A stretch of 31,328 nt of DNA from a virus. Below are positions 1-7,545 of the stretch, one piece after another. Every line of letters starts with the position of its first letter. The first letter of the stretch is position 1. The position numbers were made by a program, and so were the translations under genes. The notes under the pieces were generated by a model. The model was not told the origin of the DNA and did not search any database. It was given only the letters and a program-made list of their open reading frames with translations. The stretch is taken from IMG/VR virus record IMGVR_UViG_3300021365_001806, positions 1-31,328 of that record; one strand, given 5' to 3'.

Positions 1-1
1 G

Positions 2-436
2 ATAAAAGTTGACGGTTCAACTGGTAAATCTGGCGTTGACGTGTACGAGACCGCGGCTTCTATGGACATCTCTGACTCACTAAACATCGGTGTTGCATAC
101 ACAGATGACAAAGTGAACTCAGTTGAGTACATGGGTGCGGGTATCACATTCGACCTTTCTGATGCTACAACAATCGGTTACAACCACACAATCAAAGAAG
201 TGGAGTCTACTGCTGTAGAAACCACTGCTAATGAAGTAGTTGCTTCACACCAGATCGGTGGGACAACTTTCTCAGTTGGTTATGGTGAGATCGAGGATGG
301 TAACAAATACACTACAGTTGGCGCTGAGAAGAAATTCGGCGAGAACTTTAGCATGTATGGTGCTTATCAGATGACGGATGTGCCAACAGGTACAGACACA
401 AACGACATGGCGGCTGGAATCAAGTTTACATTCTAG
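2..436 (+). CDS. Outer-membrane porin, C-terminal part (5' end outside window)
   Basis: The reading frame is open from base 2, so the start lies upstream and only about 144 residues are visible. They show the pattern of a Gram-negative trimeric porin or similar beta-barrel. Strands of alternating polar and hydrophobic residues are separated by Gly/Asn/Asp-rich turns, and the last strand ends in Phe (AAGIKFTF), the C-terminal aromatic signature read by the Bam assembly machinery. Such proteins form passive diffusion channels in the outer membrane. A hairpin follows the stop, which suggests a separate transcription unit from the genes downstream. A porin is unexpected next to T4-like phage genes, although phage-borne porins are known (for example Lc of lambdoid phage PA-2). 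It could also be host DNA or an assembly join. The barrel-porin call is fairly sure; phage ownership is not. Confidence 0.7.
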   Translation: MKVDGSTGKSGVDVYETAASMDISDSLNIGVAYTDDKVNSVEYMGAGITFDLSDATTIGYNHTIKEVESTAVETTANEVVASHQIGGTTFSVGYGEIEDGNKYTTVGAEKKFGENFSMYGAYQMTDVPTGTDTNDMAAGIKFTF

Positions 437-490
437 TTTGCTTACACTGTGGAGTCGGTCAGCTCAAGGGCAGGCCGGCTTTACGCTTTT

Positions 491-510
491 TAACGCTCCG
501 CGTTATTTCT
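491..510 (+). terminator. Putative hairpin terminator after porin
   Basis: TAACGC, a TCC loop and GCGTTA form a six-base-pair stem at 491-505, followed by TTTCT. It lies 55 bases after the porin stop and points the right way to end that transcript. The T-tract is weak. The surrounding 437-564 spacer holds no gene but repeats TTAACGCTC at about 490 and 532. Confidence 0.4.
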
Positions 511-564
511 AAAAAACGCATTTCTTAAAATTTAACGCTCTCGCTCCGCTCCTTAAATATCCCT

Positions 565-1467
565 ATGCGAGTAGCAGTAATAGAAGACACAGCCAACCAT
601 GAGCAGTACAGAGACGTTTTGCACTCGTTTGCAAAAGGATGCAATGGTAATATTACCAATAGTGGTAATACCAATGATTATGACTGTGCTGTAATATTTG
701 GTAGTTACAAAGATGATAGAGGTAGGTCAGCACACCAAGGCAAGGGCAAGGTAATCCAAAGTGGTATCCCTTACGTGCAAATAGAAACACAATTAATTGG
801 TAGACCCATAGACACTGCGTTTCACAATGAATTCAGGGTCGGGGTAAATGGGTTCCTTTGGGATGATGCAAGATGGGGATTCGAACACATAGAGGGAGAC
901 AGGTCAAAAAAAGTATTTGAACGTAATGGTTATGATCCTGATGTACCCTGGAAACAGGACGGTGACTACATCCTAATTTGTATGCAGAAAGTAGGCGATG
1001 CAAGTCTTAGGGGACAAGATGTATTCGCATGGACAGAGCACACAGTCGATCAGATCAGGAATCACACGGACAGGAAAATTATTATTAGGCCACATCCGCT
1101 GTACAGGAAGTCCAGTCTTCATAGCAAACTCCGAAACAAAGTATTACGGGTAGCGGACGTACACTGGCAAGAGGCAGATGTCAGGAAGTCCGAGTTTGTT
1201 CCTATAGCAGAACAACTGAAGAAGGCCTGGTGCACAGTAACTTACAGTTCGGGCACGGGCATTGATGCAGTAATAAATGGAATACCTAACGTAGCATGTG
1301 ATTCAGGAAGCATGGTGTATGAAGTAAGCAGTAAAGAGATAAGTGAAGTAGAATATCCTTTTACAGGAGATAAATCTAAATGGGCAAACAAGATAGCACA
1401 CTGTCAATGGAGCATTGATGAATTTGAATCAGGGGAGTGTTGGGCACACGTGAGTAAAAGTATATGA
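565..1467 (+). CDS. KpsS/KpsC-like (capsule synthesis type) glycosyltransferase, paralog 1
   Basis: This 300-residue protein has the hallmarks of the capsule polysaccharide biosynthesis (Capsule_synth) fold, whose members transfer sugars such as Kdo during capsule assembly. It has an R-x-H-P motif at about 175-178 (RPHP) and, about 50 residues later, the acceptor/donor-site signature YSSGTGIDAVINGIP at about 227-241. It aligns over its whole length with the gene at 17576-18445: both carry PWKQxGD, then an IRxHTxR segment, then R-x-HP. It is one of five such paralogs in the window. It overlaps the following SGNH gene by four bases (ATGA), so the two are translationally coupled. No clear Shine-Dalgarno precedes the ATG. 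The family call is firm for fold; the sugar and acceptor are unknown. Confidence 0.7.
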   Translation: MRVAVIEDTANHEQYRDVLHSFAKGCNGNITNSGNTNDYDCAVIFGSYKDDRGRSAHQGKGKVIQSGIPYVQIETQLIGRPIDTAFHNEFRVGVNGFLWDDARWGFEHIEGDRSKKVFERNGYDPDVPWKQDGDYILICMQKVGDASLRGQDVFAWTEHTVDQIRNHTDRKIIIRPHPLYRKSSLHSKLRNKVLRVADVHWQEADVRKSEFVPIAEQLKKAWCTVTYSSGTGIDAVINGIPNVACDSGSMVYEVSSKEISEVEYPFTGDKSKWANKIAHCQWSIDEFESGECWAHVSKSI

Positions 1468-2279
1468 GGTATCATCTAAGTAACGGCTGTAGTTTCAGCA
1501 CAAGGAAAAAGTTTAATAGTTGTCATCAACAGTTAGGTAGACTGTTGGATATAGACGAACCTACCATCAGCATGGCAAAGGGAGGTAGGGGCAATGACAG
1601 GATACTCAACACCACAATGCACTGGTTCTTCAAGAATCCAGACAAGTTGAAAGACACGTTCGTAAGCATAGGGTGGACCACAGGATACAGGTGGGACTAC
1701 GTGAGCAACTACGTGACTCCAAAGGAAAAAGAAGGCGGCATAAAAGGTGAACTGTTGAAGTTTGACTACCAATGGAGCACCTGGCAACTTTGGCAACACG
1801 ATTTCTTCATGCGTGACAAGGACATGGATCTCGAACTATCAAGTGCAGTAAAACTGTACACCAACATACTGTCCTTACAGTACTTCCTGAAGTATCACAA
1901 CATACCGTATGTGTTCTATCATGCACTCACGAACGATCTGCCCGAAACAGAGGTGAACGGAAAACAAAGACCTGATTTAAAATTGCTTAAAGATCAAATA
2001 GACAGAAAGCACTTTTATAATTTCGAGACCAGCGAGTTTGTGAAAGAAAATATACAAATGCAAAAGGATAACAGATCATCCGCACAACACAAAGTAATTG
2101 TGCCCAACAAAGATTATGTGCAGAGTCATTTTGAATTCTGTGCAAAGAACGGTTGGACAAAATCTGCAAACGACGGACACCCTAGTGAACGAGGACATCA
2201 TGCATGGGCAGACGAATTACATAAATTTATACAACAACACAACTTGCTTGATAGGCCCAGTTCCTATTCAACGGCTTAA
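1464..2279 (+). CDS. SGNH/GDSL-family hydrolase-like protein, paralog 1
   Basis: The N-terminus carries NGCSFS, the block I nucleophile-Ser motif of SGNH hydrolases. Block II follows in KGGRGND at about 39-45, a GW-type block near residue 74, and a C-terminal DGHPS that supplies the Asp-x-His of block V. SGNH enzymes are esterases, or acyltransferase partners, acting on small esters including O-acetyl groups of glycans. The gene at 24733-25395 has the same order of motifs (NGCSF, GGRGN, DPHPS) and is a clear paralog. Both sit next to a KpsS-like gene, so a role in glycan O-acyl chemistry is a reasonable inference. The last residues run 53 bases into the convergent methyltransferase gene and extend beyond the paralog's end, which suggests a shifted stop codon at a recombination junction. 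Confidence 0.65.
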   Translation: MRYHLSNGCSFSTRKKFNSCHQQLGRLLDIDEPTISMAKGGRGNDRILNTTMHWFFKNPDKLKDTFVSIGWTTGYRWDYVSNYVTPKEKEGGIKGELLKFDYQWSTWQLWQHDFFMRDKDMDLELSSAVKLYTNILSLQYFLKYHNIPYVFYHALTNDLPETEVNGKQRPDLKLLKDQIDRKHFYNFETSEFVKENIQMQKDNRSSAQHKVIVPNKDYVQSHFEFCAKNGWTKSANDGHPSERGHHAWADELHKFIQQHNLLDRPSSYSTA

Positions 2280-2916
2280 CTTTTCTCTTACATTCGTCCA
2301 ACCACTCGATCAGTGCCAGGAACTCGTGATCCTGCCATTTGCTCATCTTGCCGGACAGTCGAAAGTTACAGAACTCGTCGAACGTGATCACCGTTCCTGC
2401 TACGATCTGATCATTCAATGCTGTTAAGACTTCTTTGGTGGATGAATAGATATCTGCATCCATGTGCAAGAAAGCGATTGGTCCTTTGTTGTTCTGCTTC
2501 CATTTGGGCAGTGTATCTTTGAACCACCCCTTGTGTAGTTTTATGTGCTCCGGCACTACAGGAGGATCGCAACTCATGTCAGCAACCTTACCCGTTCCGT
2601 TATCCCAGTCTTCTGGAAGTCCTTGCCAAGAATCAAAGGCATGAATCACCTGTTGTGGATATTCTTCGATTAGCCATTTGAGACTTCTGCCTTCTCTGAC
2701 ACCAAACTCGCACCAGTGTCCGTTAACGGATATTTTTTGTGTAGATTCGATTAGTTGTTTGTGTATGCTTTCGAGATAATTTGCTTTGGTTATCCCGCCA
2801 ACGTATATGGGATCTAGAGTTATCCATTGGCTTAATAAATTCTTACCCTTGCTTATCTTTGATAAAAGTGATTGTAGTTGTGATTTGTCTTTTACTGTAT
2901 TGATTGCTTTAGCCAT
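2227..2916 (-). CDS. TylF/macrocin O-methyltransferase-like SAM methyltransferase
   Basis: The 229-residue protein resembles TylF/NovP-type class I methyltransferases, which methylate hydroxyls of sugars using S-adenosylmethionine. The SAM-binding loop is at about 70-78 (EFGVREGRS), followed by an acidic ribose-binding stretch (HAFDSWQGLPEDW). The family's metal-binding segment HMDADIYSSTKEVL is at about 151-164, with FDEFCNF at 179-185 after the next beta strand. It is the last gene of the replication-led minus-strand operon and overlaps the preceding FkbM-like gene by eight bases. Its 3' end overlaps the convergent SGNH gene by 53 bases. Given the glycan genes in the window, a sugar O-methyltransferase is the most likely role; the substrate is unknown. 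Confidence 0.75.
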   Translation of the reverse strand: MAKAINTVKDKSQLQSLLSKISKGKNLLSQWITLDPIYVGGITKANYLESIHKQLIESTQKISVNGHWCEFGVREGRSLKWLIEEYPQQVIHAFDSWQGLPEDWDNGTGKVADMSCDPPVVPEHIKLHKGWFKDTLPKWKQNNKGPIAFLHMDADIYSSTKEVLTALNDQIVAGTVITFDEFCNFRLSGKMSKWQDHEFLALIEWLDECKRKVKPLNRNWAYQASCVVV

Positions 2917-3598
2917 TTATAAAAGTAAGTTCTACACAAGGATTGTTAGGAATATGTCCAGTGTTGGTCTCCGCTAACAATCTGTTGCAATAAACTTTGT
3001 ATCCGTTGTTCTTGAATCTTTCAATTATGGCATTCAGATTTTGAAATTGTGTGTCCTCGTCTCCCATGTACATTTCAAATTCTCCAACAACTTGTTTAAC
3101 ATTGAGATTGAGATCGAGTATTTCTTTACAAATCTCATACCATCTTCCTTCTATGTCAAACTTTATTAGATCTACACTGTTACCTAGTTGTTCTACGATA
3201 TCTTTGATGCTCACACAATTAACAGTGTATGAATGTACTAGATTTTCAGGATCAAAGTTTTCCAGACTGTAACATCTCTTGGTTGGATCGGTCGTGTAAA
3301 AAGTAAGTGATTTGTTTTCTGGATCGTAGGCCTTGTTGGCATGGATGATGTTGGCCATTCTACTATTTGCTTTGTCTATGGTTGTTTGACTAATCGGAGT
3401 AGGATCCCATGTGTGTATCTTTGTCTCCTTATTATGCTTCCTTATCTGTTCTTCCATTCGACACTCTTTGCTTATACCAAAACTCCATACGTTTCTTATA
3501 TTAGGCATAAGTGCATCGCTGATGGCATATTGGTGGCATCTGTGCCAGGTATTTGGGACCAACGGGAATGTTTTTTCAAACTCTCTACATCTTTGCAT
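2909..3598 (-). CDS. FkbM-like methyltransferase, paralog A
   Basis: The 229-residue product carries the FkbM-family core DLIKFDIEGRWYE at about 143-155, where SAM-dependent methyltransferases of this family have VDxxKxDVEG, followed by a hydrophobic strand and an acidic EFEMYMGD. I chose the ATG at 3598 although the frame stays open to 3727. It lies just after the stop of the polymerase gene, and the paralog at 28129-28824 begins with the same block (MQ...RCR..EK.FP). The two paralogs share NVWSFG/MFWNFG, TxDPTPxSxxT, NIIHxxKAYD and EILDLxL, so one is a copy of the other. The N-terminal 40 residues are not typical SAM-domain sequence. Likely target: a sugar hydroxyl or a related group, by inference from context. 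Confidence 0.65.
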   Translation of the reverse strand: MQRCREFEKTFPLVPNTWHRCHQYAISDALMPNIRNVWSFGISKECRMEEQIRKHNKETKIHTWDPTPISQTTIDKANSRMANIIHANKAYDPENKSLTFYTTDPTKRCYSLENFDPENLVHSYTVNCVSIKDIVEQLGNSVDLIKFDIEGRWYEICKEILDLNLNVKQVVGEFEMYMGDEDTQFQNLNAIIERFKNNGYKVYCNRLLAETNTGHIPNNPCVELTFING

Positions 3599-3605
3599 GA
3601 TTACG

Positions 3606-5297
3606 TTAGTTATTGATAAATTTTTCCAGTCGGAATCCTTTGGAGTCATAGCACTCCACGTACTCTGAATTATTGGAATACCTGACAGTCCCCTGTCCTC
3701 GCACCACATCGTAGTCGCTGTAGGCAAATGCTTTCTTTATAGTAACATCAATGTATTGTCCGTTACCCACACCCAGCGTAAGGAACGTCACGTACCTGCC
3801 CTTGTCTCCACGAAACACTCTGCCGTTTGCTATCATTCCTGCGAATTCTACCTTGTCTAGATATAGTTCTTTCACATACATGCCTGGCATGAAGTCCTCT
3901 TGACTCCACCATCCGTATTTTCTATATTGGAATTCTGGAGTGTCCCACTTGTCAGACTTGCTTGGTGTGATGACATCTATGCCGATTCTTTTGGCTTCTG
4001 TCCTGTATACCCAACGTTTGTAAGATCCTTGACAGTGCTTCAGACATGACTTCCAGAACTTCTCTGGATTGTGTGCTTTCTGGTATGCTAAGGCCCATAT
4101 CAATCTTCCCAGATTCACAGCGTGTGCCCTGCACAGACCAAAACCGGAAAGTGATTGTAGCATTGTGATTATCTCATCCTTGCGTGGATGGTCGCCCAAC
4201 TTGGTAATGAACTGCATTATCTTCTCTTCGTTCTTCTTGGCGAATGCACGTCTATACATGTCGGCTTCGTACTTGTCTATGCCTAGCACTTCTGATATCC
4301 TGTCTATGGCATCGTCTTCGTACACTATTGTGTCACTCATACGTTCCGTGCTCCAGTCATGGAACATGGATGCTTTCTTACGTCCAGACGTAGCGACCGG
4401 TCTTATCAGTGCAGTGCCGAACACACAGTCCTTGCTACTTTTTGGTTGTATGGCCCTGAACAGTCTCCTCATGGCCGGACTTTCTGCCTGTGTCACTCCC
4501 AACACGTCTCCGCGACACAAAAGGTCCGAGGTAGCGGCATCTTCCTGAGGATAGTCTGTCAGTTTCATTGTTGGATCTATTTCTATGAGTTGTGACAAAC
4601 CACGATTGGCTAAAATATCCACCTTCAGGTGTTCTAGGTCCTCCACTTCGTTCTTGTCTAGTAGTATTTGATTTTCCGCCGTGAACAGGCTTTTTGGTAG
4701 TTGTCTTTGAAACATTATTATTCCTCCGCAGTGTTTTGATATGCATCTCTTCTTGCCTTTCAATTTATTTTCAATTCGTTTGGCTTCTTTGACATCGATG
4801 CCTAGTGAATCGTATGTGAACCTGCGGGGTAGGTTACCCTTGACACCCAATCGTTTGGCCGCTTCACGCCTTGCTGATTTATCCTTATAGAGCACGTAAT
4901 TAGATATCCTAGCACTGCGTCCGGGCCACTTCTTGAATATCCTCTGCATGACTTCGTTCTGCTTGTGATGGGGGAAGTCTATGTCCACGTCAGGGAGGTC
5001 GTCCCTGTTAGGGTTGAGGAATCTTGCCACGGGTATGTCCCACTCCACTGGGTCCACATCTGTTATGCCCAGTAGGTAACAGACCAATGACGAACCAGCA
5101 CTACCACGTGTCATGTGTGGTATGTCTCGTGTCATTGCGATGATGTCACATATTTGTATGAAGTAGTCTACGAAACGTAGTTGAAGGATGATTTGAGTTT
5201 CCTCGGCTAGCCTGTGCGTGTATTCTTCTGTGCCTGGACAATGCCTAATGAATCTATCGTATAGCCTTGTTATGTCGTTTAGTTCTTTATTTTTCAT
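3606..5297 (-). CDS. C-family DNA polymerase (DnaE-like alpha subunit) lacking the PHP domain
   Basis: The protein (563 aa) matches the polymerase core of bacterial DNA polymerase III alpha. TRGSAGSSL at about 63-71, with CYLLGITDVDP just after, corresponds to the GRGSaaGSL region. LPDVDIDF at about 101-108 supplies two catalytic Asp (D103, D105), and LKVDIL near 227 the third. GFGLCRAHAVNLG corresponds to the helix-hairpin-helix and KSHAxxYA segments. A C-terminal beta-rich stretch from about 460 looks like an OB fold. Full-length DnaE has about 1,160 residues; the N-terminal PHP proofreading domain (about 280 aa) is absent because the ORF begins just before the GS-rich loop. It sits downstream of primase, helicase and nth in one operon, so it may be the replicase. 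T4-like phages normally use a B-family polymerase; none is seen here. Confidence 0.8.
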   Translation of the reverse strand: MKNKELNDITRLYDRFIRHCPGTEEYTHRLAEETQIILQLRFVDYFIQICDIIAMTRDIPHMTRGSAGSSLVCYLLGITDVDPVEWDIPVARFLNPNRDDLPDVDIDFPHHKQNEVMQRIFKKWPGRSARISNYVLYKDKSARREAAKRLGVKGNLPRRFTYDSLGIDVKEAKRIENKLKGKKRCISKHCGGIIMFQRQLPKSLFTAENQILLDKNEVEDLEHLKVDILANRGLSQLIEIDPTMKLTDYPQEDAATSDLLCRGDVLGVTQAESPAMRRLFRAIQPKSSKDCVFGTALIRPVATSGRKKASMFHDWSTERMSDTIVYEDDAIDRISEVLGIDKYEADMYRRAFAKKNEEKIMQFITKLGDHPRKDEIITMLQSLSGFGLCRAHAVNLGRLIWALAYQKAHNPEKFWKSCLKHCQGSYKRWVYRTEAKRIGIDVITPSKSDKWDTPEFQYRKYGWWSQEDFMPGMYVKELYLDKVEFAGMIANGRVFRGDKGRYVTFLTLGVGNGQYIDVTIKKAFAYSDYDVVRGQGTVRYSNNSEYVECYDSKGFRLEKFINN

Positions 5298-5370
5298 GCC
5301 TATGTTTGCCTGTTATCGCCTCTCGCATAAAGCTCTGGACAGGAATATTTATCTGCGTATATTATTTTGG

Positions 5371-6045
5371 TTATACTTTTTGGCGTAATTTGTTCTTTGG
5401 AACAGTGATATCTCTTTTGTCACAAGCGGCAGTGATCACACATTCATTGCACACAGGTGTTCTAGATTTACAAACGTATTTGGCGTGTGTTATCAACCAC
5501 ATATGTGCACCATACTTGTACTTGCCAGGCGTGGTGTTGTTCACAGTGATAGATGCCTTGCCCTCGTCCAGGCTGTCAGCCCACCCCAATCTCCACAACA
5601 TTCTGAAAACGTGTGTGTCCACTGCTATGTGTGGCTCGCCAAAAACGAATCGCATCACGATGTCTGAACTCTTACGTCCAACACCAGGCAGTGTCATTAA
5701 CTCTTTCTGAGTGTGTGGCACTCGTCCATTAAATTCTTCTAGCAACATCTTACTAGTGGCAAGTATATTTTTTGACTTGGCATTAAACAGTCCGGCAGGC
5801 CTGATTGCCTCGATCACTTCTTCTTGTGTAAGTTTGAGCATGTCTTCCGGAGTGTTGGCCAGTGAGAATAATTGTCTACATGCAATCGCTGTTCGTTTGT
5901 CTTGAGATTGTGCAGAAAGCATCACACCTATAAGACTGGTGTACGCTTTTGAATATATTTTAGCCTTTGGTTTTTTATTAGCGTAGTTGGGATAAAGAGA
6001 ACTTAATTTCTCGTATATGTAATCAATGTCATTACTGTTCTTCAT
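5371..6045 (-). CDS. nth: Endonuclease III-like DNA glycosylase/AP lyase
   Basis: The product (224 aa; E. coli Nth has 211) has the full active-site layout. The helix-hairpin-helix LPGVGRKSSDIV at about 119-130 holds the catalytic Lys125, VDTHV supplies Asp143, and LSAQSQD near 43-49 matches the LSAQ element. A C-terminal Cys-x6-Cys-x2-Cys-x5-Cys cluster (192, 199, 202, 208) binds the 4Fe-4S centre. Nth removes oxidised pyrimidines and cleaves the abasic site. Its start overlaps the end of the helicase gene by 14 bases, placing it in the replication operon, so it probably repairs phage DNA during replication. All expected catalytic and iron-sulphur residues are present. Confidence 0.9.
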   Translation of the reverse strand: MKNSNDIDYIYEKLSSLYPNYANKKPKAKIYSKAYTSLIGVMLSAQSQDKRTAIACRQLFSLANTPEDMLKLTQEEVIEAIRPAGLFNAKSKNILATSKMLLEEFNGRVPHTQKELMTLPGVGRKSSDIVMRFVFGEPHIAVDTHVFRMLWRLGWADSLDEGKASITVNNTTPGKYKYGAHMWLITHAKYVCKSRTPVCNECVITAACDKRDITVPKNKLRQKV

Positions 6046-7510
6046 CTGAGTGCAGTTCGTTTAGAAGTTGTCTCAGTTTGCCACCTTCCACGGTAGCCTT
6101 GACTTTGCCAATAGTGTCGCCTTTTGTTGGATCTGGTACATCAGGTCTCGCATCTTTTGGTGCACCACTACTTGAGGATACTTTGGATGTCTGTTTCAGA
6201 GAATCGTATATTGTGCTTCTCTGTTTGTCAAACTGTTTGTATTCTGGGTCATCGGCCAAGTCTCTTATTCTCAAACTGTCTACATCAAACTCAAGATCTA
6301 CTTTTTGTCCAACGCCAGAACTGGATCTAGTCTTCATGAACTGTATTTGATATCTGCCACGCTCTTTCATTGCTCTCGATGTGAATATACCAATCACATT
6401 GTCTGCTGTCTGTATCTTAGACAGTCCACCTGATATATGAGAGTGATCAAACTCTATTTCTTCAACTGATGCCCTGTTTAACTGTGATGCAGTTGCCAAT
6501 ACACATTGTTTTTCAACGACCAAGTTTCTCAGTTCTTCAGACACATATTTGTCCTTGATGAACAAGTCTGCAGGACTTATCCTTTTGCTCTTAGGCATCA
6601 TGAGATCCAAGTAGTCGATCAGTATACAGTCTATCTGCTTCTTATTCTTCAATTCTAGTTCTTTCAAGTATGTCCTCACATCCAACACATTACTACCACT
6701 TGGCAAGTATTTGATCTGTAAATTACCTGATTTCTTGGCCAGCATCTTGACTTTCATCTCGACATTATCAATTTCAGGGAATACTTTCTTAGTTGGAATA
6801 TTTGTCATCATTGCATCCAGTCTCATGGCTGTAAGTTGTTCACTTAATTCAAAAGATATGTAGCATACGTTCAGTCCGGCCTGTGCCCAGTTAACTGCAA
6901 GATTCTGCAAGAACAAACTCTTACCTGCACCCGACCCACCCGCAAAGATGTTTAGTTCTCCTCGGTTGAAGCCACCAAACAGTTTCTTGTCCAAGTTCTG
7001 CCATCCAGTGCTGATCTGTCCATTGTTATCCTTAAGTGCCTCTAGTCTTCCCTTTGGATCTTCGAAGTAGTCTGTACCAAGGTCTCTTGTAAGGCCAACT
7101 TGCACGGCCTCCTTGACCATGTCCTCAACAGGACCATAGTCACCTCTTTCTAATAGATCGGCCGATGATAGTATTGCTTGTTCAAGTGCTTTATGTCTAC
7201 AAAATGTTTCAAACTCATCTAGTAACCAGTTGAAGTGACTTGGATCTAAATCCTTCGCTGTCTTTAATTTTATATCGTGTGATGCATTGACTATGTCAAC
7301 TTCAGGCATGACCTTGTACTCGTCCATGTAGTCCTTGACAAACTTGGCAAGTGGTTGCAGTTTACGATCAAACGAGTTAGGGTTGAATATGTTCTGTGCC
7401 CTAGCAAATGATTCAGCGTCGGCCAACAACATCTCTATATACAATTTCTGTACATCAAAAGAATAGTTCTTAGCCTGGTGTTGTGGTTCGTTGTTATTGT
7501 AATCAGCCAT
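6032..7510 (-). CDS. 41: Replicative DNA helicase, T4 gp41-like (DnaB family)
   Basis: The 492-residue protein is a RecA-fold hexameric helicase of the DnaB/gp41 type, which moves 5'-3' on the lagging strand and partners primase. Walker A GGSGAGKS is at about 191-198, after the family stretch GWQNLDKKLFGGFNRGELN. Walker B appears as CILIDYLDLM. The ASQLNR sensor and a C-terminal arginine region (QFMKTRSSSGVG) follow. The N-terminal 150 residues are the helical primase-interaction part. It lies downstream of primase, separated only by an SGNH gene. A perfect -10 hexamer sits six bases before the ATG and no Shine-Dalgarno is seen, so a leaderless secondary transcript is possible. Confidence 0.9.
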   Translation of the reverse strand: MADYNNNEPQHQAKNYSFDVQKLYIEMLLADAESFARAQNIFNPNSFDRKLQPLAKFVKDYMDEYKVMPEVDIVNASHDIKLKTAKDLDPSHFNWLLDEFETFCRHKALEQAILSSADLLERGDYGPVEDMVKEAVQVGLTRDLGTDYFEDPKGRLEALKDNNGQISTGWQNLDKKLFGGFNRGELNIFAGGSGAGKSLFLQNLAVNWAQAGLNVCYISFELSEQLTAMRLDAMMTNIPTKKVFPEIDNVEMKVKMLAKKSGNLQIKYLPSGSNVLDVRTYLKELELKNKKQIDCILIDYLDLMMPKSKRISPADLFIKDKYVSEELRNLVVEKQCVLATASQLNRASVEEIEFDHSHISGGLSKIQTADNVIGIFTSRAMKERGRYQIQFMKTRSSSGVGQKVDLEFDVDSLRIRDLADDPEYKQFDKQRSTIYDSLKQTSKVSSSSGAPKDARPDVPDPTKGDTIGKVKATVEGGKLRQLLNELHSDEEQ

Positions 7511-7516
7511 TGCAAT

Positions 7517-7545
7517 ATTATAATTGATTTTTCTTATTAATCCAA
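7517..7545 (-). promoter_or_regulatory. Possible internal promoter before gp41 helicase gene
   Basis: On the minus strand TTGGAT (a weak -35) is followed after 17 bases by a perfect TATAAT (7522-7517), six bases before the helicase ATG. If used, transcription would start at or next to the start codon. The -35 match is only 3/6 and the region is A+T-rich, so this is a candidate only. Confidence 0.3.

Noticed and set aside
4069-4548. Long open frames antisense to the DnaE gene (and similar antisense frames over nth, primase, helicase and UvsW)
   Set aside because: They lie opposite conserved genes, have no family motifs and no upstream signals. They are expected shadows of the coding frames.
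5346-5353. GATAAATA (minus strand) upstream of the DnaE gene
   Set aside because: It is a one-base mismatch in an A+T-rich spacer, about 49 bases from the ATG. A late promoter is unlikely for a polymerase gene, so it is not listed as a feature.
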